Shown here: piece after piece, positions 25,884 to 38,233 of the stretch
How the letters are laid out: each line of letters starts with the position of its first letter
How positions within the stretch are numbered: position 1 is the stretch's first letter
DNA from: an uncultured Oscillospiraceae bacterium
Lineage (GTDB): Bacteria > Bacillota > Clostridia > Oscillospirales > Oscillospiraceae
Length of the DNA: 60,027 nucleotides
Reading direction: 5' to 3'
NCBI GenBank assembly: GCA_934645175.1
Contig: CAKUDE010000011.1
Coordinates: 1 to 60,027, forward strand
The notes under the pieces: model-generated
The model's input: only the letters and a program-made list of their open reading frames with translations
Told to the model about the DNA's origin: nothing
Database searches by the model: none
Made by a program: the position numbers and the translations under genes

Positions 25884-26795
25884 TTACTTGCCGAAGTTTT
25901 CAATAATGGAAACGATCTCGGTGCCGATACGCTGCTGCGCCTCGACGGTGGCGGCGCCGATATGCGGCGTGCAGGAGACCATCGGATGGCTGTAGAGCGC
26001 CTTATTGGTTGCGGGCTCGTCGGCATAGACGTCCAGGCCGGCGGCGCGAACCTTGCCGGATTCCAGACCGGCCAGCAGGGCGGCCTCATCGACATTGGTG
26101 CCGCGGGAGGTGTTGATGATGCACACGCCGTCCTTCATCTTGGCGATGTTCTCGGCGGAAATCAGCTTGCCGCCGTCAACGGCCGGGGCATGGACGGAGA
26201 TGAAGTCGGACTGCGCCAGCAGCTCATCCATCTCGACATAGTTGATACCGAGCTGCTCCTCGATGCCGGGGATGTGGAAAATGTCAAACGCAACGACCTT
26301 CATACCGATGGCCTTGGCCATCACGCCGAGGTGCTGGCCGATGCGGCCGAAGCCGACGATGCCGAGCGTCTTGCCCTGAAGCTCGATGCCCTTGCCGTAG
26401 GCCTTCTTCTCCCACTTGTCCTCACGCATGGTGTGACCGGCAACGGAGATGTAGCGGGCGCAGGAGAACATATGCGCCATAGCCAGCTCCGCAACGGACT
26501 GAGAGGAGGCGCGCGGGGTGTTCATAACCTTGATGCCCTTTTCCTCGGCATACTTGACGTCGATATTGTCAACGCCCACGCCGCCGCGGATGATGAGCTT
26601 GAGCTTGCCGCCGGCAGCCTCATCAATGTGGTTGGCGCGAACCTTGGTCTTGGAGCGGACGACGACGGCGTCAAACTCACGCAGCGCAGCGCCAAGCTGA
26701 TCCGGCTCGTAGAACTGCTCAACGACCTCATGGCCCATTTCCTTCAGGGAGGCGATGGCGGATTTATCCATTCCGTCGGTAACAAGAATACGCAT
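25884..26795 (-). CDS. serA: D-3-phosphoglycerate dehydrogenase, short form
   Basis: First step of serine synthesis: oxidises 3-phosphoglycerate to phosphohydroxypyruvate with NAD+. It has RGGVGVDNIDV (with the substrate Arg), the Rossmann motif VGFGRIG, INTSRGTNVDEAAL and the catalytic His in CTPHIGAATVEAQ. At 303 residues it lacks the C-terminal ACT domain through which serine inhibits longer SerA enzymes, so allosteric control by that route is not expected. It lies 11 bases after serC, clearly in one operon. Confidence 0.95.
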   Translation of the reverse strand: MRILVTDGMDKSAIASLKEMGHEVVEQFYEPDQLGAALREFDAVVVRSKTKVRANHIDEAAGGKLKLIIRGGVGVDNIDVKYAEEKGIKVMNTPRASSQSVAELAMAHMFSCARYISVAGHTMREDKWEKKAYGKGIELQGKTLGIVGFGRIGQHLGVMAKAIGMKVVAFDIFHIPGIEEQLGINYVEMDELLAQSDFISVHAPAVDGGKLISAENIAKMKDGVCIINTSRGTNVDEAALLAGLESGKVRAAGLDVYADEPATNKALYSHPMVSCTPHIGAATVEAQQRIGTEIVSIIENFGK

Positions 26796-26806
26796 GGTAA
26801 AACTCC

Positions 26807-27895
26807 TTACTTTTTATATTCTGCTTCAAACTTCTTCAGGCAGGCCACCAGCGCCTCCACGCCTTCCTTGGGCATGGCGTTGTAGGTCGAAGCGCGCAGG
26901 CCGCCGACGGACTTGTGACCCTTGAGGTTCTCGAAGCCCGCCGCCTTCGTGTAGGCGATGACCTCGGCATCGAGATCCTTGTCGCCGGTGACGAAGGGAA
27001 TGTTCATCAGGCTGCGGAACTCCTTATCCACCGTACCGTTGAACATCTTGGAGGCGTCGAGGAAGTCGTACATGACCTTTGCCTTCTCCTCGTTGATGCG
27101 CTGCATAGCCTCCAGGCCGCCGATGGACTTGAGATACTTAAAGACCTTGCCGCAAACGTAAATCGCCCAGCAGTTCGGCGTGTTATACATGGAGCCGTTG
27201 TCGGCATGGGTCTTATACATCATGTAAACGGGGGTCTTGGGATCTAGGTCCTCGCGGATGAGATCCTCACGGATGATGGCGACCACCATGCCGGCAGGGC
27301 CGACATTCTTCTGAACGCCCGCGTAAATCATGCCGTAGTCGGAGACGTTGCAGGGCTTGCTCAGGAACATGGAGGACTGGTCGGAAACCAAAACATGACC
27401 CTTGGTGTTGGGCAGCTTGTTCCATGTCGTGCCGTGGATGGTCTCATTCTCGCAGATATAAACATAGTCGGTATCCGGAGCAATGTCCAAATCGGAACAA
27501 TCGGGGATGTAAGCAAAGTTGCGATCCTTGGAGGAGGCCGCAACATTGACCTCGCCGTACTTCTTCGCCTCGGCAATGGCCTTCTTGGACCACGCGCCGG
27601 TTTCAATATAAACCGCCTTGCCGTTTTTCATCAGATTCATGGGAATCATGGCGAACTGCAGCGTTGCGCCGCCCTGGATGAAGAGCACCTTATAATTGGC
27701 GGGGATGCCCATCAGGTCACGAAGATCCTGCTCCGCTTCGTCGATGATCTGCTGGAACACCTTGGAGCGATGGGACATTTCCATAACGCCCATACCGGCG
27801 CCGCGGTAGTTCAGAAGCTCGTCGCGGATCTCCTCCAGCACGGGAACGGGCATGGTCGCGGGTCCGGCGGAGAAATTGTAAGTACGATCGTACAT
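26807..27895 (-). CDS. serC: Phosphoserine aminotransferase
   Basis: Second step of serine synthesis: converts phosphohydroxypyruvate and glutamate to phosphoserine and 2-oxoglutarate, with PLP. The N-terminal block is YNFSAGPATMPVPVLEEI, and the PLP lysine is Lys196 in YAGVQKNVGPAG. The family FIQGGATLQFAMIPMNL and C-terminal HKSVGGLRAS blocks are present. Length 362 is standard. RBS GGAGGT. First gene of serC-serA; gdhA downstream supplies its amino donor, glutamate. Confidence 0.97.
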   Translation of the reverse strand: MYDRTYNFSAGPATMPVPVLEEIRDELLNYRGAGMGVMEMSHRSKVFQQIIDEAEQDLRDLMGIPANYKVLFIQGGATLQFAMIPMNLMKNGKAVYIETGAWSKKAIAEAKKYGEVNVAASSKDRNFAYIPDCSDLDIAPDTDYVYICENETIHGTTWNKLPNTKGHVLVSDQSSMFLSKPCNVSDYGMIYAGVQKNVGPAGMVVAIIREDLIREDLDPKTPVYMMYKTHADNGSMYNTPNCWAIYVCGKVFKYLKSIGGLEAMQRINEEKAKVMYDFLDASKMFNGTVDKEFRSLMNIPFVTGDKDLDAEVIAYTKAAGFENLKGHKSVGGLRASTYNAMPKEGVEALVACLKKFEAEYKK

Positions 27896-27941
27896 ATCTG
27901 TACCTCCTGTAAAATCTGGGTTTCACACCCGGTCGTCTCCG

Positions 27942-27970
27942 AGTATAGCCCATCCGAAAGAAAAAATCAA
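27942..27970 (-). promoter_or_regulatory. Promoter of serC-serA
   Basis: TTGATT (27970-27965), a 17-base spacer and TATACT (27947-27942) on the minus strand, about 50 bases before serC. The short leader contains a GGGTGTGAAACCC hairpin. I see no T-box or known riboswitch. Confidence 0.8.
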
Positions 27971-28083
27971 CCCAAAAAAAGCAGAAAAAATGTTTTTCAG
28001 CCTGAAAATTTGTTTGTCCGATGAAAATCAGCGTTTTGCACAATTTGCACTAGATGCGCCTTGTGAAAAATGCTGATTTTTGG

Positions 28084-28971
28084 CTATTTGCTGTTTAAAT
28101 TCTGTATGTGAAAGTAAAGTGCGGCAATATGCTCCGGCGTTGTGCCGCAGCAGCCGCCGACCAGCTTTGCGCCCGCTTCCGCGAGTTTGACGGTTTCCCG
28201 GGCGAAGCTCTCCGCATCCATCGGATAGACCGCAACGCCGTCCGGGGTCAGCGTCGGCATTCCGGCGTTCGGCTTCGCCATCAGCGGAACACGCGCCATG
28301 CGCGCCATGCGTGAAATAAGCGGCAGCATCTGCTCCGGGCCGTAAGAGCAGTTCAGCCCGACCGCAGCCGCGCCCAGCGTCTGGAGCGTTTCAAGTGCGT
28401 CAAAGCAATTGCCGCCGAAATAGGCCGTGCCGTCGGTCTGCACGGTCAGGCTGCACACAACCGGCAGACTGCAGACGCTCTGTGCGGCCTCCAGCGCGGC
28501 GACCGTCTCATCCACGGCGAGCATGGTTTCGATCACGATCAGATCCGCCCCCGCCTCGGCAAGGGCGCGCGCCTGCTCGCGGTAAATATCAAACAGCTCC
28601 TCCTGACTCATACTGCCCTTCGGCTCCATCGGCTCACCGGTCGTCGTCATCTCTCCGGCAACCGGAACGCGGCCGTCCGCCACTTCCAGCGAAAGCGACA
28701 TAAGTCTTTTGTTCATCTCAGCCGTGTGATCGGCCAAACCGTGGCGGCCGAGGCTATAGCGGTTGGCTGAGAAGGTCGGCGCAAGAAGAAGCTGCGTGCC
28801 GGCCTCCAGATAACCTCGCTGAAGCCGCTGAAGCACCTGAGGGTGGTCGAGCACCCACTGCTCGGTACACACACCGCGCGGCATTCCATGGCGCATGAGC
28901 CACGAGCCGGTCGCACCGTCAAGCAGCACGACACCCTGCCGGGTCAGTTCGAAAAAATCCTGCCTGGTCAT
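28084..28971 (-). CDS. Homocysteine S-methyltransferase family protein
   Basis: A zinc-dependent methyltransferase domain (Pfam S-methyl_trans) of 295 residues, the same fold as the N-terminus of cobalamin-dependent methionine synthase and BHMT. It has LLDGATGSWLMRHGMP, the first zinc ligand in GLNCSYGPEQ and the paired cysteines in GGCCGTTPEHI. It should make methionine from homocysteine, with S-methylmethionine, betaine or a corrinoid as methyl donor; stand-alone forms cannot be assigned a donor from sequence. RBS GGAGG. It has its own promoter back to back with that of the aminopeptidase. Confidence 0.85.
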   Translation of the reverse strand: MTRQDFFELTRQGVVLLDGATGSWLMRHGMPRGVCTEQWVLDHPQVLQRLQRGYLEAGTQLLLAPTFSANRYSLGRHGLADHTAEMNKRLMSLSLEVADGRVPVAGEMTTTGEPMEPKGSMSQEELFDIYREQARALAEAGADLIVIETMLAVDETVAALEAAQSVCSLPVVCSLTVQTDGTAYFGGNCFDALETLQTLGAAAVGLNCSYGPEQMLPLISRMARMARVPLMAKPNAGMPTLTPDGVAVYPMDAESFARETVKLAEAGAKLVGGCCGTTPEHIAALYFHIQNLNSK

Positions 28972-29000
28972 GATCGTCCTCCGTTTTTTACATTTTCTCC

Positions 29001-29060
29001 ATTGTACTTCACTTTTTTCGCGATTGCAATATTGAAATTGCCCGACAAATCTGTTAATAT
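29001..29060. promoter_or_regulatory. Back-to-back divergent promoters
   Basis: Minus strand: TTGCAA (29029-29024), 17 bases, TACAAT (29006-29001), for the homocysteine methyltransferase. Plus strand: TTGAAA (29032-29037), 17 bases, TAATAT (29055-29060), for the aminopeptidase. The two -35 boxes are only two bases apart, so the promoters probably compete. Confidence 0.75.
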
Positions 29061-29093
29061 AGGGACACCGACATCAGAAAGAAGGAGCAATTC

Positions 29094-30323
29094 ATGAAAA
29101 AAACCGTTCTTCGCCAATATGCAAAGCTGATCGCCACCACCGGTGTTAACGTTCAAAAAGGGCAGGAAGTCCGCGTTTTCGCCGAGCTGGATCAGCCGGA
29201 ATTCGTTAAAATGGTCGTTGAGGAGTGCTACCGCGCGGGCGCCAAGACCGTCACCGTCGAGTGGAGCTACCAGCCTCTTGCCAAGATCCACACCCGCTGG
29301 CGCAGCGTCAAAACCATGTCCGCCGTGGAAAAATGGGAGCTTGAGCGCCTGCAGCACTATGTGGACGTCATCCCCTGCCGCATCTACCTGATGAGTGAGG
29401 ATCCCGACGGCATGAAGGGCATCAATCAGGAAAAAATCGCCAAGGCGAGAGCCTCGAAGTATAAGATCACGAAGCCTTATCTCGATAAGCTGGAGAACAA
29501 GGAGCAGTGGTGCATTGCCGCCGTTCCGGGCGCGGCATGGGCCAAGAAGCTCTTCCCGAAGCTCTCAAAGGCACAGGCCATCGAAGCGCTCTGGAAGGCG
29601 ATTCTGGCGGCGTCCCGCGTCAACGACGATCCCGTCGAAGCGTGGCGTAAGCACAACGAGGACCTGGCCAAGCGCTGCGAGTACCTCAACGCACTCGGTA
29701 TTGAGACACTGGAATACCACAGTGCCAACGGCACGAATTTCCGCGTCGGCATGATTCCCGAAGCGGAATTCAAGGGCGGCGGCGAAAACTCGCTTCAGGG
29801 CTTCTTCTTTAATCCCAATATTCCGACCGAGGAGGTCTTTATCTCCCCGATGCGCGGGCAGGCCGAGGGCATTGTCTATTCGACCAAGCCGCTGTCCTAT
29901 CAGGGCGAGCTGATTGAAAACTTCTCCGTCCGCTTCGAGGGCGGCAAGGCCGTCGAGGTCCACGCGGAAAAGAACGAGGAGCTGCTCAGGCAGATGATCT
30001 CCATGGACGAAGGTGCCGCCTACCTCGGCGAATGCGCATTGGTTCCCTACGACTCCCCCATCCAGAATTCCGGCCTGCTGTTCTACAACACCCTGTTTGA
30101 CGAGAACGCCGCCTGCCATCTGGCACTCGGCCGGGGCTTTATGGACACCATCCGCGGCTTTGAAAACCGCACGCTGGAGGAATGCCGCGCGCTCGGCGTC
30201 AACGACTCCATGATCCACGAGGATTTCATGATCGGCTCCGCCGATATGAATATCGACGCGCATACTCGCGACGGCCGCACCGTACCGATCTTCCGCAACG
30301 GCAACTGGGCGTTCAATATCTGA
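29094..30323 (+). CDS. M29 family metallo-aminopeptidase
   Basis: A 409-residue cytoplasmic aminopeptidase of the AmpS/PepS/aminopeptidase T family, which removes N-terminal residues with a two-metal site. Recognised blocks are PEAEFKGGGENSLQG, EGAAYLGECALVPYDSPI, NAACHLALGRGF and the C-terminal MIHEDFMIGSADMNIDA, which holds the His and Asp metal ligands. Length matches the family (about 410). The ATG follows AAGGAG. It ends at a strong terminator. Confidence 0.93.
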   Translation: MKKTVLRQYAKLIATTGVNVQKGQEVRVFAELDQPEFVKMVVEECYRAGAKTVTVEWSYQPLAKIHTRWRSVKTMSAVEKWELERLQHYVDVIPCRIYLMSEDPDGMKGINQEKIAKARASKYKITKPYLDKLENKEQWCIAAVPGAAWAKKLFPKLSKAQAIEALWKAILAASRVNDDPVEAWRKHNEDLAKRCEYLNALGIETLEYHSANGTNFRVGMIPEAEFKGGGENSLQGFFFNPNIPTEEVFISPMRGQAEGIVYSTKPLSYQGELIENFSVRFEGGKAVEVHAEKNEELLRQMISMDEGAAYLGECALVPYDSPIQNSGLLFYNTLFDENAACHLALGRGFMDTIRGFENRTLEECRALGVNDSMIHEDFMIGSADMNIDAHTRDGRTVPIFRNGNWAFNI

Positions 30324-30340
30324 TTTTTTTCGATAAACAG

Positions 30341-30371
30341 CAAAAAAGCCTCCCTTCCGGGAGGCTTTTCT
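30341..30371. terminator. Bidirectional terminator between converging genes
   Basis: GCCTCCC/GGGAGGC stem flanked by AAAAAA on the left and TTTTC on the right, between the aminopeptidase (plus) and the DUF4190 gene (minus). It is nearly identical in stem sequence to the gdhA terminator. Confidence 0.85.
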
Positions 30372-30377
30372 GTTGAA

Positions 30378-30905
30378 TCAGAGCGCAGCAAAGCATCGAT
30401 CGATGACACCGAAGCTGGATATCCAGGCAAAAAGCACGATGCCGTTCATGATCAGTCCCGCAACGGCCTTTCCCTTCGGGCGGGAGCGGCGGCAGACACC
30501 GCCGATGGACAGCCCCAGACCGGGCATGGAAAGAACCAGTGCGATCACTGCCATGACAGCGCCGAAGCCGATCAGCGTGAGGCTGGCCTCCGCAAGTCCG
30601 AGATAGAACGGCAGCATAAAGGCAAGCGCGATAATCCCAAGCACCATACCGGCCGTTCCGAGGCCGTTGCCGACGCGCAGCGGCTGCGCGGGCTGCTGTT
30701 GGTAGGAGTACGGCTGATACTGCGGCGGAACCTGATACTGCGGCTGCACGGGCTGCTGCGGTACAGGCTGCTGAACCACGGGCTCCGCGGTTCGGACGGG
30801 CTGCTCTGCCGGCACATCCTGCGGAAGCCGGTTGCCGCAATTCGGGCAGAAGGGGTCGGAATTGTCTGCCATCGCGTTGCAGTGCGGGCATTGAATCATT
30901 GCCAT
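30378..30905 (-). CDS. Zinc-ribbon DUF4190-type membrane protein
   Basis: A 175-residue protein. An N-terminal zinc ribbon (CPHC at about 7-10, CPNC at about 21-24) is followed by a Pro/Gln/Tyr-rich linker and three hydrophobic helices with the DUF4190 pattern (LGTAGMVLGIIAL..., GLSIGGVCRRSRPKGKAVAGLIMNGI). Function unknown; such proteins are common in clostridia. The ATG follows AGAGGG, and a consensus promoter lies just upstream, so it is transcribed separately from the ATP synthase operon. Confidence 0.8.
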   Translation of the reverse strand: MAMIQCPHCNAMADNSDPFCPNCGNRLPQDVPAEQPVRTAEPVVQQPVPQQPVQPQYQVPPQYQPYSYQQQPAQPLRVGNGLGTAGMVLGIIALAFMLPFYLGLAEASLTLIGFGAVMAVIALVLSMPGLGLSIGGVCRRSRPKGKAVAGLIMNGIVLFAWISSFGVIDRCFAAL

Positions 30906-30938
30906 GGAATAACCCTCTTTTCTAAGTTCTATGCACTT

Positions 30939-30967
30939 ATTCTATCGGGGCAGCGCCATTGTGTCAA
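30939..30967 (-). promoter_or_regulatory. Promoter of the DUF4190 gene
   Basis: TTGACA (30967-30962), a 17-base spacer and TAGAAT (30944-30939) on the minus strand, between the end of atpC and the gene. Confidence 0.8.
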
Positions 30968-30987
30968 GTGGGAACACGCAAAAACGT

Positions 30988-33660
<2,673 letters not shown>

Positions 33661-33672
33661 AAAACACGCTCC

Positions 33673-35181
33673 TTATCCTGTAAAGCGGGCGCTCACGGCG
33701 CCGATGACGGTACGCAGTGCGGCTTCGTTTTCCCCGCTCAGCGTCTTGGTCTCGCCGATAGCCCGCGGGATTTCGGGATGATGCAGCGTCAGCTCCTCAA
33801 ACAGGGCGGCTTCAAAGTCCCGGATACGGCCGACGGGCACCTGCTCCAGCAAATCCTTGACTACGGCATACAGGATGCACACCTGAAGCGCCGCGTCTAT
33901 GGGACTGTTGCGGTTCTGCTTGAGCGCTTCCACGATGCGCTCGCCCTGCGCCAGACGTGCGCGGGTATCCGCGTCGAGATCCGAGCCGAACTGTGCAAAG
34001 GCCTGAAGCTCACGATACTGTGAGTACATCAGCTTCAGGGGGCCGGCAACCTGCTTCATTGCCTTGATCTGGGCGCTGCCGCCCACGCGGGAAACGGAGA
34101 TGCCGGGGTTGATGGCCGGGCGCACGCCCGCATGGAACAGCTCCGGCTCCAGATAGATCTGGCCGTCGGTGATGGAAATCACGTTTGTCGGAATATAGGC
34201 CGAAACATCCCCGGCCTGCGTTTCCACGATGGGCAGCGCCGTCAGCGATCCGCCGCCGTGCTCCGGCGACAGCCGCGCCGCACGCTCCAGCAGACGCGAA
34301 TGCAGATAGAAGACGTCGCCGGGATAGGCCTCGCGTCCGGGCGGGCGGCGGATCAGCAGCGACATGGCACGATACGCTACTGCGTGCTTGGAAAGATCAT
34401 CGTAAACGATCAGGACGTCTCTGCCCTGATCCATAAAGTACTCGCCCATCGTGCAGCCGGAGTAGGGCGCGATATATTGCAGCGGCGCAGGCTCCGAGGC
34501 CGTGGCGGACACGACGATGGTATACTCCATCGCGGCGTTTTTCTCCAGTGTGTCAACAATCTGCGCAACGGTCGAGCGCTTTTGACCGATGGCAACATAG
34601 ATGCACAGCACGTCCTTGCCGCGCTGGTTGAGAATGGTATCAAGCGCAATGGCCGTCTTGCCGGTCTGACGATCGCCGATAATCAGCTCGCGCTGGCCGC
34701 GGCCGATGGGGATCATGGAATCGACGGCCTTAATGCCCGTTTGCAGCGGCACAGAAACGCTCTTCCTCTCAATAACGCCGGGAGCACTGCGCTCAATGGG
34801 CCGGAGCTCCTTGAAATCGATCGGGCCGCGGCCGTCAATGGGGCGGCCGAGCGCGTCGACCACGCGGCCGACCAGCGCCTCCCCGACCGGCACGGATACG
34901 ACACGACCCGTACGCTTGACCACACTGCCTTCACTGATGCCGACATCGCTGCCCAGCACAACCGCGCTGACAAAATGCTCCTCCAGATTCAACGCCATTC
35001 CGACCGAGCCGTTTTCAAAGGTCAAAAGCTCGTTCGCGCGGCACTTTTCCAGGCCGTGAAGCTTGGCGATGCCGTCGCCGACCTGTACGACGTAGCCGAT
35101 CTCGTCCTGCTGCGTTATGTTGGAGTAGCTTTTGATCTGATCCTGCAGCAGCTTTCCGATCTCTTGAATATTCAGGTTCAC
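33673..35181 (-). CDS. atpA: ATP synthase alpha subunit (GTG start)
   Basis: Non-catalytic nucleotide-binding F1 subunit with P-loop GDRQTGKT, the start [32 protein letters not shown], and the C-terminal [21 protein letters not shown] block. The GTG at 35181 gives 502 residues, exactly the family length; the open frame continues 44 codons upstream but only as an out-of-frame reading of atpH. It follows atpH after 13 bases. The ribosome site (AAGG/GGTG) is weak, so coupling to atpH is likely. Confidence 0.96.
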   Translation of the reverse strand: MNLNIQEIGKLLQDQIKSYSNITQQDEIGYVVQVGDGIAKLHGLEKCRANELLTFENGSVGMALNLEEHFVSAVVLGSDVGISEGSVVKRTGRVVSVPVGEALVGRVVDALGRPIDGRGPIDFKELRPIERSAPGVIERKSVSVPLQTGIKAVDSMIPIGRGQRELIIGDRQTGKTAIALDTILNQRGKDVLCIYVAIGQKRSTVAQIVDTLEKNAAMEYTIVVSATASEPAPLQYIAPYSGCTMGEYFMDQGRDVLIVYDDLSKHAVAYRAMSLLIRRPPGREAYPGDVFYLHSRLLERAARLSPEHGGGSLTALPIVETQAGDVSAYIPTNVISITDGQIYLEPELFHAGVRPAINPGISVSRVGGSAQIKAMKQVAGPLKLMYSQYRELQAFAQFGSDLDADTRARLAQGERIVEALKQNRNSPIDAALQVCILYAVVKDLLEQVPVGRIRDFEAALFEELTLHHPEIPRAIGETKTLSGENEAALRTVIGAVSARFTG

Positions 35182-35194
35182 TGTTTCACCAACC

Positions 35195-35728
35195 TTATAC
35201 TGTCGTTTCTTGCAGACTGCGGCGCAGCCGCTCCAACCTGCCGCGGATACTGTCGTCCAGCTCGACACTGCCGTAACGCAGCGTAACGCCGCCGAGCAGC
35301 GCCGGATCGACATGGTTTTCCAGCACGATCTTCCGCCCGGTCAGCGCGTGCAGCCGGTCGCACAGGGCGCTGCGCTGCACATCGCTCATCGCCACGGCAG
35401 TCGTGGCGGTCGCACGCAGAATGCCATGATGCTCGTCGTAGGCCGCATCAAAGGCGTCGCAGCAGTCGCCGAGCGCGTACATCGACCGCTCGCGGCACAA
35501 AATGCACAAAAAATTTCGCAGATATTCGTCGCATTCGCCGAAGGCCTCACGCAGCAGCGTGAGTTTTTCCTCGGTGGCGACGGCGGGCGTGTCCATCAGC
35601 GTCACATAGCCGGGCGTCTGTGCCACGGCTCGTGCCGCTGCATGAAGCTGTCCGCGCACGATCTCATCACGCCCCTCGGGGCAGGCAAGGTCGAACAGCG
35701 CCTTGCCGTAGACAGCGGCGTCAATCAT
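35195..35728 (-). CDS. atpH: ATP synthase delta subunit
   Basis: OSCP-type subunit joining F1 to the peripheral stalk. 177 residues starting [15 protein letters not shown], with the C-terminal block ILGG-like [29 protein letters not shown] typical of AtpH. The ATG overlaps the atpF end by eight bases and is preceded by GGGG; an earlier in-frame start would lie inside atpF. Confidence 0.93.
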   Translation of the reverse strand: MIDAAVYGKALFDLACPEGRDEIVRGQLHAAARAVAQTPGYVTLMDTPAVATEEKLTLLREAFGECDEYLRNFLCILCRERSMYALGDCCDAFDAAYDEHHGILRATATTAVAMSDVQRSALCDRLHALTGRKIVLENHVDPALLGGVTLRYGSVELDDSIRGRLERLRRSLQETTV

Positions 35729-36239
35729 GGCGCTGCCCCAGCCGGTCAATGAACGAATCGATCAGCTCGCTCTGCTCGTCGGCCTTGACGTCGCGCGCCA
35801 GCACCGCCGAAGCAATGTCCACCGCGATCACGGACACGTCGTTTTTCAGCTCGTTTGCCGCACGGCGCTTCTCCTGCTCGATCTGCTCGTCAGCACGGCG
35901 AAGCGTTTGCTGCGCCTGTGCGCGTGCATCGTTCAGGATCTCCTCGGCATTCCGCTCGGCGCGGCGATGCGCGTCGCGCACCAGCTCGTCGCTTTCGCGC
36001 TTCGCGGCGGCAAGCCGCTGCTCATACTCCGCGCGCATGGTTTCGGCCTCCGCCCTGGATTTCCCGGCGTCCGCATAGAGATCGTCGATCTCCTTCTGAC
36101 GCGAGTCGATCATATTTTTCACAGGCTTAAACAGCAGCTTCCGCAGCACGAAGAACAGAATGAGCAGATTGCACAGGGTAAAGATACTGGTCCACAGCTC
36201 CAGCGAGATGAAGTCGCCGGATTCACCGAAAAGGTACAA
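35721..36239 (-). CDS. atpF: ATP synthase b subunit (TTG start)
   Basis: Peripheral stalk subunit: one N-terminal membrane helix (LWTSIFTLCNLLILFFVLRKLLF) followed by a long charged coiled coil rich in Glu, Arg and Ala. 172 residues. The start is TTG with GGAGGG six bases upstream. Overlaps atpH by eight bases at its 3' end. Confidence 0.95.
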   Translation of the reverse strand: MYLFGESGDFISLELWTSIFTLCNLLILFFVLRKLLFKPVKNMIDSRQKEIDDLYADAGKSRAEAETMRAEYEQRLAAAKRESDELVRDAHRRAERNAEEILNDARAQAQQTLRRADEQIEQEKRRAANELKNDVSVIAVDIASAVLARDVKADEQSELIDSFIDRLGQRHD

Positions 36240-36276
36240 GGCAATCCCTCCTTTCTACGGTTCCGAGAGATACGGC

Positions 36277-36531
<255 letters not shown>

Positions 36532-36581
36532 TTAATTTAATATATCGGGTGTTTGTTTACAAGTTGAACGACAGACAGCCG

Positions 36582-37352
36582 TCATCCGACGGCGGCCGGC
36601 TTTTCCTCCGGCGGAGGGCAGGCCGCGCCGACATAAACCATGGTCAGCATACAGAACACCAGCGCCTGAATGAAGCCGGAAAAAACGTCGAAATAAATCG
36701 ACAGGATCGCCGGGATGCCTACCTGCAGGATGGGGATGCTTGCGATGAACTGATTCGGCACCCAGCCGAGCGCCACGGAGCTCAGCAGCGCCAGCGCCGC
36801 GTAGATCAGCGAGGTCAGAACGCCGCCGCCGGCCACATTGCCGAAATGACGGAAAGCCAGCGACAGCGGCTGCGCCACTTCACTGACGAGGTTCATCGGC
36901 GTCATCACAAAGATCGGCTCCGTAAAGCCCTTGAGCCAGCCGAGAACGCCGTTGCGCTTGATCGTGTTGTACCAGACCAGTGCGGTCGTCGCCAGCGCCC
37001 AAACGAGCGTGGTACTGATGTCCGATGTCGTGCTGCGCAAAAATCCCGTCATGCCGATAAAGGTTCCACCGACCGACGAAAGGAACAGTGCGCCAATATA
37101 CGGCGCAAAATTGAGATTGTGTTGCCCCATCGTGGACGAAACGAGGTCATAGAGCATCGAAACCAGTTTTTCGACCAGTGCCTGACGCCGGCCGGGTCGC
37201 TTTTGCAGATTTCTGCCGAGCAGCCATGCCGCAATGATGAGCGTGATCATCACCGCAAAGGAGGAGACGGTCGTCTCCGTGATCGTAACGTCAAACAGGC
37301 CGAGGAAGGAAAACCGGAACAGCTCGCTTGCACCCTTTCCGACATTTTCCAT
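36582..37352 (-). CDS. atpB: ATP synthase a subunit
   Basis: Fo stator channel subunit with about five to six helices. The essential arginine lies in LAFRHFGNVAGGGV. The C-terminal helix IYFDVFSGFIQALVFCMLTMVYV holds the conserved Gln/Tyr side of the ion path. The ATG shares a base with the atpI stop (TGATG) and follows GGGAGG; the frame is open further upstream only through atpI. 256 residues. Confidence 0.95.
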   Translation of the reverse strand: MENVGKGASELFRFSFLGLFDVTITETTVSSFAVMITLIIAAWLLGRNLQKRPGRRQALVEKLVSMLYDLVSSTMGQHNLNFAPYIGALFLSSVGGTFIGMTGFLRSTTSDISTTLVWALATTALVWYNTIKRNGVLGWLKGFTEPIFVMTPMNLVSEVAQPLSLAFRHFGNVAGGGVLTSLIYAALALLSSVALGWVPNQFIASIPILQVGIPAILSIYFDVFSGFIQALVFCMLTMVYVGAACPPPEEKPAAVG

Positions 37353-37810
37353 CAGTTCGCACCTCCCTGTTTCTTTTTCCCGCCGAACGCCGCGGCAAAC
37401 AGCGCCAGACGCATCAGGCACAGAGGCAGAAGCGTGGCCAGCGGGTCAAGCTTCCAGAGCTTGAACGCCAGTACCAGGAGCCCCACGAGCGCCAGCATAC
37501 GCAGAATCAGGCTGCCGCGCGCGGCAAGCTGTCCGCGTGCAGGGCTTTCCGCGCGTTCGGCCTTTAAAAGCGTAAGAACCATCGCGCTGAAATTCGCCAG
37601 CGACAGCCCCGCGCCCAGCAAAGCGCCGAGCAGGATCTTGATCGACCATTGGCCGATCAGCGCGTACACGCCGAGCATCAGCACCGTCAGCGCCAGCTCC
37701 GTTAAAAGCACCGGCAGAAGCTGCCGGAAGGCCGCCTTTGTCGTATCGAGCGAAAAAGGCAGCAGCACGGAGTCAATGTTCTGCGGCTGAGGATTCGGAT
37801 TTTCCGTCAC
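37352..37810 (-). CDS. atpI: ATP synthase subunit I (AtpI-like)
   Basis: A four-helix membrane protein upstream of atpB, as is usual for AtpI, which helps c-ring assembly and, with AtpZ, may move divalent cations. Helices run from FRQLLPVLLTELALTVLM to LLPLCLMRLALFAAAF. The start is set at GTG 37810, nine bases after AAGGAG; the ATG three codons earlier touches the ribosome site and is the alternative. Its 5' end overlaps atpZ by 38 bases. Confidence 0.75.
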   Translation of the reverse strand: MTENPNPQPQNIDSVLLPFSLDTTKAAFRQLLPVLLTELALTVLMLGVYALIGQWSIKILLGALLGAGLSLANFSAMVLTLLKAERAESPARGQLAARGSLILRMLALVGLLVLAFKLWKLDPLATLLPLCLMRLALFAAAFGGKKKQGGAN

Positions 37811-38054
37811 AACTGTCATCTCCTTGCGTCGGGTCAAAGGTTTTTACCGCGGTCAGAATGAAGCGGAACATACTGTATACCCCGCACAGTGCGCCGAGCA
37901 CAACACCGGTAACGACCGCCCAGCGGCCGCAGCCCCAACGGTTGGTCATCAGCCAGCCGAGCAGGACGATCAGTCCCGCAGGGAACACGAGCGCAAAGGC
38001 CGCCTGCGTGATATAGTGGAGCGCATAGACGAAATGAAACAGCTTTTTCGGCAC
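37773..38054 (-). CDS. atpZ: AtpZ-like small membrane protein (GTG start)
   Basis: A 93-residue protein with two membrane helices (YITQAAFALVFPAGLIVLLGWLM and WAVVTGVVLGALCGVYSMFRFIL) at the head of the ATP synthase operon, where AtpZ is found in Firmicutes and Na+-ATPase operons. The GTG start is chosen because AGGGGG lies seven bases upstream and the open frame further up crosses the promoter. The Asp/Glu/Ser-rich tail overlaps atpI. Confidence 0.75.
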   Translation of the reverse strand: MPKKLFHFVYALHYITQAAFALVFPAGLIVLLGWLMTNRWGCGRWAVVTGVVLGALCGVYSMFRFILTAVKTFDPTQGDDSCDGKSESSAAEH

Positions 38055-38092
38055 ATTTCCGCCCCCTGTTCCGCCACAAAAATATCGTACCC

Positions 38093-38121
38093 ATTTTATC
38101 ACAGGGCGCATCCGCTTGCAA
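38093..38121 (-). promoter_or_regulatory. Promoter of the ATP synthase operon
   Basis: TTGCAA (38121-38116), a 17-base spacer and TAAAAT (38098-38093) on the minus strand, about 40 bases before the atpZ start. Confidence 0.75.
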
Positions 38122-38183
38122 GGAAATTTTTCCTCGCTTTGTGCGTCAATTATGCGCTTCTGTCTAAAAAAACCGGAATACGA

Positions 38184-38213
38184 CAAAAACGGCGGAGCCC
38201 GTCGGCTCCGCCG
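38184..38213 (-). terminator. Terminator of the nicotinamidase-like gene
   Basis: CGGCGGAGCC/GGCTCCGCCG stem with a four-base loop, followed on the minus strand by GTTTTTGTC. It insulates the ATP synthase promoter from the upstream gene. Confidence 0.85.
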
Positions 38214-38233
38214 TACAGCGTATCGGGAAAGTC

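Noticed and set aside
27896..28083. T-box or serine-related riboswitch before serC
   Set aside because: The promoter is only about 50 bases from serC, leaving too little leader for a T-box.
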